From: Microcaldota archaeon
GTDB lineage: Archaea > Micrarchaeota > Micrarchaeia > Micrarchaeales > CABMGC01
Direction of reading: 5' to 3'
Length of the DNA: 38,144 nt
NCBI GenBank assembly: GCA_021828295.1
Contig: JAKASF010000009.1
Location: 1-38,144, forward strand
The notes below the pieces were generated by a model, which ran no database searches, was not told the origin of the DNA, and saw nothing but the letters and a program-made list of their open reading frames with translations. The position numbers were made by a program, and so were the translations under genes. Every line of letters begins with the position of its first letter. Position 1 is the stretch's first letter. This document shows, piece after piece, positions 17,923 through 25,514 of this stretch.

Positions 17923-18345
17923 CAAAATCCGTTATTTTATCAAATAAAATTTAGATTTCGCTAAGCTATAAATATAAGGGCAGCCATATTCTATCCTGTG
18001 GGTAGGGATCGAGGACATGGGAGACGCCAAAGAATCTGTTTATAACCCCTCCAACCGGCGTTTATTTTATCCAGCCTTAGGCCTACCCTCTTATGCTATG
18101 TGCCGCGGAATCCTTGGAAGACACGCAACAGTCTTTCCAGCTTGCCTTCTGTGGCATCACGATATAAGGTAAAACGCGGACGCGTATGGGAATTAGAATG
18201 AAGAACCAAAACACAAGGTTGATAGATGACTCAGGGAGCAGCATTGGTAACAAGATCAACACTGATGATGAGACAAGGCCGGTAAAGTGGATACAAGAGG
18301 GCAAGAATGCCTGGCGCATAGTTTACGCTGATTGAATTAGGTGGA

Positions 18346-18627
18346 ATGGTGGGAAATGGAAACATAAGGATGAGGACAGCCACTGAGAGCTTTCTGTTGC
18401 TGCATCCTGATACTGAGAAGAGCTCGCACGAGGTGGCGATGAGCATAGCTGCATGTAAAGGCGTGAGGAAAGTGTTCATTACCAGTGGTGAAGTCGGTTT
18501 CGTGGTATCCACCGCAGAAAACCACGCCTATAATTCTGAGAAAGTTAGCAGGACAATTACCAAGGTTCTTGGACGTGGGAAAGTCAGGATCGCAAAAGGG
18601 CATTATGTCTACGCTAAAAGTCCCTAG
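18346..18627 (+). CDS. stand-alone Lrp/AsnC effector (RAM)-like domain protein
   Basis: TATESFLLLHPDTEKSSHEVAMSIAACKGVRKVFITSGEVGFVVSTAE... resembles a RAM fold with no HTH. Confidence 0.5.
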   Translation: MVGNGNIRMRTATESFLLLHPDTEKSSHEVAMSIAACKGVRKVFITSGEVGFVVSTAENHAYNSEKVSRTITKVLGRGKVRIAKGHYVYAKSP

Positions 18628-18697
18628 ATCATGTACGCTTGGAAGCGATAGGCGGCACAAGGAAAGGATTTAATAGCAGTAGAGGCGCAATACTTTT

Positions 18698-18898
18698 ATG
18701 GCGATAACAAGGACGGAGATGAAGACCATTGAGCGGAAGCTTGACAGAATGGAAATAGAGTTAATGAAGATTAAAGCTCGCTTGGTGCCTACTGTAAAGA
18801 TAAGCAAGAAGGATCGAGCAGAGCTGGAGGCGATAAAAAAGGACATGGCGAAGGGAAACTGGGTGAGCGGGCGAGAACTCATAAAGAAGCTTGGCTGA
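18698..18898 (+). CDS. relB: RelB-like antitoxin
   Basis: 66-aa charged helical protein ending ...SGRELIKKLG, overlapping the start of a RelE-like toxin. Confidence 0.65.
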   Translation: MAITRTEMKTIERKLDRMEIELMKIKARLVPTVKISKKDRAELEAIKKDMAKGNWVSGRELIKKLG

Positions 18899-19166
18899 TT
18901 TCTTGTTCCTGGTCCACGTATCCAAAAAAGCCGATAAATCAGCTAGCCGGATGCCAGAGCACTACAAAAGACGGATTCAAGAACTTATTATCGTTTTAGA
19001 AAGCGAGCCGGTGCCTGCAAAATTGTATGACGTAGAGAAACTTGAAGGCGGCATAGACGAGTACAGGATAAGAATAGGCGGCATACGTGTCATCTATCGA
19101 GTGCTCTGGGAAATTGCACAAGTTGAAGTATTGAAGATTGAATGGCGTGGTAGAGCTTACAAGTAG
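18891..19166 (+). CDS. relE: RelE/ParE-family toxin
   Basis: KKADKSASRMPEHYKRRIQELI...DVEKLEGGIDEYRIRIGGIRVIYRVLWEIAQVEVLKIEWRGRAYK; TTG start. Confidence 0.88.
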   Translation: MADFLFLVHVSKKADKSASRMPEHYKRRIQELIIVLESEPVPAKLYDVEKLEGGIDEYRIRIGGIRVIYRVLWEIAQVEVLKIEWRGRAYK

Positions 19167-19310
19167 CCTGTTATAATCATGCCGCAATGCGCCCATAAAT
19201 CTAAATGTAAGAGAACTGGATTCCAGATACGATGGAGTTTTACAGAATCGAACTTAAAACACATCTATGGAATTTTACAGAGAGAAAGAGTCTTTAAAAA
19301 TTAAGTACAG

Positions 19311-19381
19311 TGGAGGCAACGAGAATCGGACTCGTGCTTGCAGAATGTCAATCTGCCGTCCTACCACTAGACGATGCCTCC
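19311..19381 (-). tRNA. tRNA-Val(GAC)
   Basis: GGAGGCA TC GTCTAGTGGTAGGAC G GCAGA TTGACAT TCTGC AAGC ACGAG TCCGATT CTCGT TGCCTCC A; all four stems pair; anticodon GAC. Confidence 0.9.
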
Positions 19382-19404
19382 GCAATTCCTTTTTGTCGTT
19401 AGGG

Positions 19405-20298
19405 TTAAATAATTAGGGTGTAGCCGTCCCTGGCCACGACCGTATTCTTGAATATCTTCCTCGCGTCGCTCAGCAGCTCGGCGTCGGTCCTGTGCCTCGC
19501 GCTTATGTGCGTGAGCACCAGTCTCTTCACCCCTGCCTTCTTCGCGAGAGCGGCCACCTCGCCCGCGGACGAGTGCAGTCTCTTCTTCGCCAGGCCTATC
19601 TCCGAGGCCTTGTACGACGACTCGTGTATCAGCAGATCGGCGTTCTTCGCAGCAACAATCGTGCTCTGGGTGGGCCTTGTGTCGGTAGCATAGACTACCT
19701 TCTTGCCCTCCTGCTTCCACGAGACCTGGTCTAGCGTTATTGTCTTCTTACCCAGCTTCACCCTCCCGCTCCTCTCTAGTTTTGAGAACATCTCTCCCTT
19801 TAGGCCCATCTTGTGCGCCAGCTCCTTCCTGAACTTGGTCCTGCTCTTCTCGCGGAAGACGTAGCCGTATGTGGGTATCGTGTGCCTCAGCTTGAAGGCC
19901 AGCACCTCGTACTCCCTGCCCGAGTAGACGCGACCCGAGCGCACGCCCCTGATGAGTACCTTGTAGTTTATGAGCGCCCTGTCGAAGGTTATCAGGCTCT
20001 CTATCACCTTCTCGTCGCCCGCTGGGACGAAGATGTGTAGCGGTTCCTTCCTGTTGTTCATGCCCATCGTGCGCACCAGGCCGGCTATGCCTATCGTGTG
20101 GTCGCCGTGCGCGTGGCTCACGAATATGGCCCTGACCCTGACCGGGTTTATGTCGTGCTCGAGCATCTGGAACTGCGTCCCCTCGCCGCAGTCGAAGAGC
20201 AGCACGTCGCCCTCGTATATCACCGCGACGCTAGGCATGCGTCTCTCCTTTGTCGGCGCCGAGCCAGCCGTGCCCAGTATTATCGTCTTTATCTGCAT
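19405..20298 (-). CDS. rnz: ribonuclease Z (tRNA 3' endonuclease)
   Basis: ILGTAGSAPTKERRMPSVAV, FVSHAHGDHTIGIAGLV, VYATDTRPT, HESSY, LTHISARH. Confidence 0.95.
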   Translation of the reverse strand: MQIKTIILGTAGSAPTKERRMPSVAVIYEGDVLLFDCGEGTQFQMLEHDINPVRVRAIFVSHAHGDHTIGIAGLVRTMGMNNRKEPLHIFVPAGDEKVIESLITFDRALINYKVLIRGVRSGRVYSGREYEVLAFKLRHTIPTYGYVFREKSRTKFRKELAHKMGLKGEMFSKLERSGRVKLGKKTITLDQVSWKQEGKKVVYATDTRPTQSTIVAAKNADLLIHESSYKASEIGLAKKRLHSSAGEVAALAKKAGVKRLVLTHISARHRTDAELLSDARKIFKNTVVARDGYTLII

Positions 20299-20302
20299 CT
20301 GC

Positions 20303-21151
20303 TCAATCCAGTTCTATCGTTACTGTCTTCCTCTTCGCATCCAGCCTTTTTACTTTTATGTTTCCCACGCCCTGCAGCCCGTCCGCGCTCCTTGCCTTGC
20401 TCTTCTTCGCCGCTTCCAGCAGCTCGTTTATCTCGCGCATCCTTGCGAATATCCCGTTCGCGACTTCCTTGTACTCTTTGCCCTTCTCCCTCATCTCGTC
20501 TATCTGCCTCTTCAGCTTCTCCACGCTCGCTCCCAACTCCTCCAGCTCCCTCGCCTTCTCCGGGTTCTCCTCGCTGGACCTCTCTTGCATGTACTCGCTG
20601 TCGAGCAGAGCGCTGAGCGTTTGGTATCTGCCTCCGACCTCTGCCAGCCTTTCGGATTTAGAGCCGGGCGCGGGTCTGCCGCGCTGCTGGGGGAAGGCGT
20701 AGAGCGCTCCCCTCTTCACGCTCCTCTCGCTGAAGTCCCTGCCAGCGTAGACCTGCTCTATCACGCCATCCTTGTCCAGCAGTAGCAGGTTGCCCCTGCC
20801 GAACATCTCTATTATCAGCCGCTTCTCCTCCTTGCCACCGAATCCTATGACGAGTATGCGGTCGGAGCCGTGCTGCTCCACTCCCTCAACCCTGCTGCCA
20901 TCGAGCCTCTTCCTCAGCGAGAGCGCGAACTCCGTGGGCTTGGTGTCCCTCTCCTTGAACTCCGTTATGTTGACTGTGCTGGCAAGGTTCACATACACGG
21001 CTGTCTCCCTGCGCTCCTTCGAGAACGTAATGAGGAACGAGCCCTCTCTCAGCTCATAGAAGCTCTTGAAGTGCGAGCCCTCCAGGATTCCAAGCTCTTT
21101 CGCTATGACCCCTAGCTCCTGGGAAGAGAGCGGGCGTATCTTTCCGGGCAC
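20303..21151 (-). CDS. NFACT/RqcH (fibronectin-binding A-like) protein, short form
   Basis: NFACT-N features (SFLITFSKERRETAVYVNLA...FALSLRKRLDGSRVEGVEQHGSDRILVIGF...LIIEMFGRGNLLLLDKDGVI), a coiled coil, then a stop. GTG start. Confidence 0.8.
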   Translation of the reverse strand: MPGKIRPLSSQELGVIAKELGILEGSHFKSFYELREGSFLITFSKERRETAVYVNLASTVNITEFKERDTKPTEFALSLRKRLDGSRVEGVEQHGSDRILVIGFGGKEEKRLIIEMFGRGNLLLLDKDGVIEQVYAGRDFSERSVKRGALYAFPQQRGRPAPGSKSERLAEVGGRYQTLSALLDSEYMQERSSEENPEKARELEELGASVEKLKRQIDEMREKGKEYKEVANGIFARMREINELLEAAKKSKARSADGLQGVGNIKVKRLDAKRKTVTIELD

Positions 21152-21158
21152 AATAGCC

Positions 21159-21953
21159 TCACCTCCTCTTCCTGCCCTCCTCCTTCGCCACCTTCGCGAA
21201 CTTGGAGACGAGCGCCTTGGTGCCTCCGTTCTTCTCTTCGAGCACCGCGCCTATCTGAACTATGTCTGCTCCGGCCTTGTAGGCGCTGCGCAGCTGTTCC
21301 GTGCTTCGCACCCCCCCGCCGACTATGTACGGCACAGTTATAGCGCTCCTTACCGAGCTTATCAGGCTCGGGGGTATTGGGCCAAAGCCCTGCATCTGCG
21401 GGTTCGACCCCGCGTCCGTTATTATCAGCCTGTTTCCCAGGAACTCGCCCGCGTTCGCTAGCGCTGCGGCAATCCTTGGCTTTGCTCTTGGCACCATGTT
21501 CACGTCGCCGACCCAGCCCACCGTGCCTCCGGGCTCCACCACTATGTAGCCTACGGGCAGCGGCTCTATCTTGAGGTGCTTGATCAGCGGCGCGGCAAGC
21601 ATCTGCGCCTGTGTTATCCAGTACGGGTTCCTCGCGTTGAGCAGCGACATGAAGTACACAGCATCTGCGTGCGGAGTGATCGTTGCTATGTTTCCGGGGA
21701 AGAGGACTACGGGCACGCCCTTCACCTTGTCCTTTATGCCGAGAGTTACCGAGTCGAGCAGCTCGCCCTGCGCCCCTATGCTCCCGCCTATCAGCACAAG
21801 GTCTGCCCCTCCCTCCGCGCTCTCCACGCCCGTCTTTATGGCATCCTCGGGGCTCTTGTAGTCTACGGGGTCGATGAGCATGAAGAGCATGCTTCCCTTT
21901 CTCTCCAGTGTCTCGTTTATGTATCTCTCTACCCTTCCTATTCTGACCGACAT
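21159..21953 (-). CDS. geranylgeranylglyceryl phosphate synthase
   Basis: FMLIDPVDYKSPEDA, GADLVLIGGSIG, VVLFPGN, GYIVVEPGGTVGWVGD, PYIVGGGVRSTEQLRSAYKAGADIVQIGAVLEE. Confidence 0.95.
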   Translation of the reverse strand: MSVRIGRVERYINETLERKGSMLFMLIDPVDYKSPEDAIKTGVESAEGGADLVLIGGSIGAQGELLDSVTLGIKDKVKGVPVVLFPGNIATITPHADAVYFMSLLNARNPYWITQAQMLAAPLIKHLKIEPLPVGYIVVEPGGTVGWVGDVNMVPRAKPRIAAALANAGEFLGNRLIITDAGSNPQMQGFGPIPPSLISSVRSAITVPYIVGGGVRSTEQLRSAYKAGADIVQIGAVLEEKNGGTKALVSKFAKVAKEEGRKRR

Positions 21954-21963
21954 GCGAACAAAC

Positions 21964-22929
21964 CTATTTCTCCTTAGCCTTATTTAAAAACTCGTTTATC
22001 ATCGCCATTCCCCCGGTTTTTATGTCGACATCTGGTATGAACCCGAGCTCGTTCCTTATCCTGCTCGTGTCTATTACGCGGTCGGATGTCATGAAGCGCA
22101 GCTCGTCGCTGTCAAGGTTCCTGGCCTTTGCCAGGGCTCTTACCAGTATCTCCTGCATGTGTCTCTTCGGCTTCGGCACCTTCATCAGCTCGGCCACGAA
22201 GTCGATGAGGCCCTCCTGCGTGTAGATCATGCCATCGGTGAGATTGTAAGTCTTGCCGATGCTCGCCTGCGGGTTCTCCTTTATCAGCATCAGCGCCTTT
22301 ACCACGTCATCGACGTGCACGAGCGCCATGTGGTTCTCCCCGCTGCCTATTATGACCATCTTGCCCTCCTTAACCGCCCTGAATATCTTGAAGAACGAGC
22401 GCTCGAACCCAGGGCCGTAGATGTTTGCCGGCCTGACTATCGTGTAGGGCACGCCGCTGCCGGAGATCTCCTGCTCCGCGAGCATCTTGCTGTGGCCGTA
22501 CTTGTCTGTAGGCAGCAGCTTTGCGTCCTCGTTCAGCGCGCCGCTCCTCTTCCTTCCGTACACGTCTACAGTGCTTGTGAATATCATGTGCTTGACCTTT
22601 CCCTTCTCGCACGCTTTGAGCAGGTTCTTCGTTCCCTCCACGTTCGATTCCATCACCGCCTCTGCGGTAGAGTTTGCCACGTGGGTGAGGCCGGCGAAGT
22701 GCAGCACCACATCGGCACCCCTGCATGCCTCATCAAGCACCTCGGTATCGCCGAGCGAGCCGACAAACGGCACGGTTCCCGGAGGGAGCAGTTTGACGTC
22801 CTCCTTCTCCACCATGAGGGCCCTCACCGCGGATCCGGATCCCACGAGCGCCGGAACAACGGCCCTGCCAAGCCTGCCTGCCGCACCGGTGACGAAGACC
22901 GTGTCAGCGTGCATATTCTGCTGTTGCAT
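21964..22929 (-). CDS. NAD-dependent epimerase/dehydratase (SDR)
   Basis: VFVTGAAGRLGRAVVPAL, VLHFAGLTHV, YGHSKMLAEQ, YTIVRPANIYGPG. Confidence 0.92.
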   Translation of the reverse strand: MQQQNMHADTVFVTGAAGRLGRAVVPALVGSGSAVRALMVEKEDVKLLPPGTVPFVGSLGDTEVLDEACRGADVVLHFAGLTHVANSTAEAVMESNVEGTKNLLKACEKGKVKHMIFTSTVDVYGRKRSGALNEDAKLLPTDKYGHSKMLAEQEISGSGVPYTIVRPANIYGPGFERSFFKIFRAVKEGKMVIIGSGENHMALVHVDDVVKALMLIKENPQASIGKTYNLTDGMIYTQEGLIDFVAELMKVPKPKRHMQEILVRALAKARNLDSDELRFMTSDRVIDTSRIRNELGFIPDVDIKTGGMAMINEFLNKAKEK

Positions 22930-22931
22930 AT

Positions 22932-23672
22932 CTACGCCTCCTTCAGTATGCGGTTTGCCAGGAACCTCGCGTACCTCTCCGGCGTCCTGCTCACCGCGTA
23001 GTGCTCCCAGTCCTTCCCGAACGGCACGTACACGCTAGCCCTGGCCCCCCTCTTCACTATCCTGCTCATCTTCTTGCTGCTGTACCCGAGCTGCATCTCG
23101 AATATGACCGATTTCTTGGCGTTGCCGCCGTTGAGCAGCTCGCGCATCGCCGTATCAGGCGCTGACTGCACCACGGCGTTGGCCACGCTCTTCACCGCGC
23201 TCTTGACCCTGCCCGAGATCATGCTGCCCGCCTCCTTCCCGTCGCCGTGCGCCTCAGTGCACAGTATCTTTATCGCCTTTATGTGGCCCCTGTTCGCGTA
23301 GAGGTAGTCATCGGAGTGGTCTGCGTTGACTGCATAGCCCACGCCTTTTGCATCGTGCAGAAAGCCCGGCAGCGCGTATCTCCTGTCCCTTATCTCGAGC
23401 CAGACGAAGACGCCGTATGTCTTCGCCGTGTTCAGTATCTCGTTAACGTTCTTCTCCGCGACCTCGTCAGATATGTCGTAGCCTATCTGATCCAGCGGCA
23501 CCTGTATGCTCGCCTTCAGGCCCAGCCTCGCTATGCGCCTTATCAGCTCCAGGTACGTGGTGGTGGCGTACCTCGCCTTGGTGCTGTCTGTCGCGCTCTC
23601 GCTCAGGAAGGCTATCGAAACGGGCAGCTTCTTGTCGTTCAGCTCCCTCGCCTTCTCTATCGCGGAGCTCAT
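22932..23672 (-). CDS. proline dehydrogenase-like (ProDH barrel) protein
   Basis: ASIQVPLDQIGYDISDEVAEKNVNEILNTAKTYGVFVWLEIRD; FEMQLGYSSKKMSRIVKRGARASVYVPFGKDWEHYAVSRTPERYARFLANR. Confidence 0.7.
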   Translation of the reverse strand: MSSAIEKARELNDKKLPVSIAFLSESATDSTKARYATTTYLELIRRIARLGLKASIQVPLDQIGYDISDEVAEKNVNEILNTAKTYGVFVWLEIRDRRYALPGFLHDAKGVGYAVNADHSDDYLYANRGHIKAIKILCTEAHGDGKEAGSMISGRVKSAVKSVANAVVQSAPDTAMRELLNGGNAKKSVIFEMQLGYSSKKMSRIVKRGARASVYVPFGKDWEHYAVSRTPERYARFLANRILKEA

Positions 23673-23821
23673 GGTCGTGCCTGCTATGTGTCTCTTTATG
23701 AGCCTGTAAAGAAGCCTTTCAGCTATAGCTCGTTCGGCCAGATAAACCCCCTCATGCCTGCGTCTGTTACGGTTATAAGGTATTAGTCTACCATCCTATT
23801 TAATAGCTTTTAATTGATTCG

Positions 23822-25021
23822 ATGCTGCCTCTTTCAAAGCATGCGGGAACCGGGGGAAGAGCGAAGCGAACCCCGGACGACTTCGTTGTCAAGGAGATAA
23901 CGGACAGGGGCGTCGTGCTGCAGCCAAACACGAGTTACGATGCCAGAGCGCTCGGCATCGAGGAGGTTCCCGATGGCAAGTTCATAAGCTTCGTGCTGCA
24001 GAAGCGCGACTGGAACACGGTAGATGCGCTGCTCGCAATAGCGAAGAAGATGGGCCACGGCAGGAAGTCGATAGCCTACGCGGGCTCCAAGGACAAGAGG
24101 TCGGTGAGCGTGCAGCTTGCCAGCATCTTTCACGCCACGCCGTTCGACATGGGCTCGCTGCGCATGAGCGGGATAAGCATAAACGGCCAGTGGAGGAGCA
24201 ACGGGGTGGAGCTGGGGCAGGATCTCGGCAACGCGTTCGAGGTTCGCATCGCAGACGCTGAACATGCGGAGAACGCAGCGGCTATAGCCGACGAGCTCGC
24301 CGGCCGCATGCCCAACTACTTCGGCGAGCAGCGCTTCGGAGAGCGCGGAAACAACGCCAGCATAGGGGTCTCGATCCTGCGGGGGGACTTCGAGGGCGCG
24401 GTGATGGAGTACCTCACCGGAGCGGGAGGCGAGAGGAACGAGAGGGTGCGCGAGGCTAGGCGCCAGCTCAAGGACAGCCTCGACTTTGCCGGGGCGCTAA
24501 GCAGTTTCCCAAGGTTCCTGCGGGGCGAGCGGAAGGTGCTCTACTACCTCTCCAAATACCCGGGCAACTACGCCAACGCGCTCAGGCTACTCCCCAGGGG
24601 GATAGCCATGATGTTCATACACGCGGTGCAGTCGCAGGTCTTCAACGAGGAGCTCGAGCAGCGGATAAGGAACCAGGACTTCAGAAGCGCTGTCTACTCC
24701 GGAAGCGACTTCTACGGTTTTCCGGACATGGAGAGTATAGGGCCAAGCGGAGATTTCGCGCTTGGATCTCTTGTGGGGTACGAGAGCAAGGTGGAGGAGA
24801 TGGGGGAATATGCAGAGGAGTCCATGGAGCGCATGGAGCTATCTAAGGAACAGTTCGCCATAAAGCCTATGCCGGAGCTCGCGATGAAAGGGGCGTTCAG
24901 GCCGCTTCTCTCGCCTGTAAAGGAGCTTGCGTGCAGAGCTGATGGCAGCGCACTCTCGCTGTCTTTCTCCCTGCCTAAGGGTGCCTACGCAACGGTGCTC
25001 CTGGCTGAGTTCATAAAATGA
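23822..25021 (+). CDS. truD: tRNA pseudouridine synthase TruD
   Basis: KRTPDDFVVKEI, KRDWNTVDALLAIAKKMG, IAYAGSKDKRSVSVQ, PNYFGEQRFGERGNN. Confidence 0.95.
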   Translation: MLPLSKHAGTGGRAKRTPDDFVVKEITDRGVVLQPNTSYDARALGIEEVPDGKFISFVLQKRDWNTVDALLAIAKKMGHGRKSIAYAGSKDKRSVSVQLASIFHATPFDMGSLRMSGISINGQWRSNGVELGQDLGNAFEVRIADAEHAENAAAIADELAGRMPNYFGEQRFGERGNNASIGVSILRGDFEGAVMEYLTGAGGERNERVREARRQLKDSLDFAGALSSFPRFLRGERKVLYYLSKYPGNYANALRLLPRGIAMMFIHAVQSQVFNEELEQRIRNQDFRSAVYSGSDFYGFPDMESIGPSGDFALGSLVGYESKVEEMGEYAEESMERMELSKEQFAIKPMPELAMKGAFRPLLSPVKELACRADGSALSLSFSLPKGAYATVLLAEFIK

Positions 25022-25066
25022 GTGCCTCGACCGCGTCTGGCTATCTCGGCCAGGCAGCGTTGGCCT

Positions 25067-25288
25067 TCAGCGTCTCCTTGCGCCCGTCTTCGAGAGCCTG
25101 TGGCGTATGTCTATCAGCAGCGCGATTATCGCGGCGAAAAGAACGACTGTGACAACGAGTATCGCGATCTCCATGAACAGTATAGTGCCGCTTGTTACGG
25201 AAAGGTCTGTTATCTGCGCGCTGCTGATCGAAGAAAGCGAAGCCACCGATAGCAGGGCGCCAAGCAGGAAGCCGGTTGGTTTTGCCAT
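25067..25288 (-). CDS. small membrane/secreted protein
   Basis: Signal-like N-terminus plus C-terminal TM (ILFMEIAILVVTVVLFAAIIALLIDI), basic end. Confidence 0.5.
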   Translation of the reverse strand: MAKPTGFLLGALLSVASLSSISSAQITDLSVTSGTILFMEIAILVVTVVLFAAIIALLIDIRHRLSKTGARRR

Positions 25289-25362
25289 GGCGAATCAATG
25301 AATCCTAAAAACTATAAAGGTTAGCTCGAGCAGGCCACCCGAAAGGAGCCCGGCGCAAGCAT

Positions 25363-25449
25363 CGCCGGGGTAGGGATTTGAACCCTAAAGTCCGTAAACG
25401 GACACTGGTTTTCGGGACCAGCGCGATGACCAGATTCTGCCACCCCGGC
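25363..25449 (-). tRNA. tRNA-Ser(CGA)
   Basis: GCCGGGG...CTGGT CCCGAAA ACCAG, long variable arm GTCCG TTTA CGGAC, T-arm TAGGG TTCAAAT CCCTA, CCCCGGC G. Confidence 0.88.
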
Positions 25450-25514
25450 ACCGATAGCTATCTCAACACTTAATTAATATTAGTATCTAACCTATCATCA
25501 ATCATCTGCCTCTG

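Larger units (their letters stand above)
15184..19381. mobile_element. putative tRNA-anchored integrative islet(s) without visible integrase
   Basis: Bounded by tRNA-Val and repeats of its 3' end; visibly AT-richer than flanks; carries VapBC, GNAT, Lrp paralog, RAM-like protein and RelBE. Confidence 0.6.

Noticed and set aside
18262-18300. CTGATGATGAG as C/D box candidate
   Set aside because: No paired D/D' boxes found; sits in a small ORF.
19167-19310. Integrase remnant next to the tRNA
   Set aside because: No ORF or recombinase motifs readable; only short repeats.
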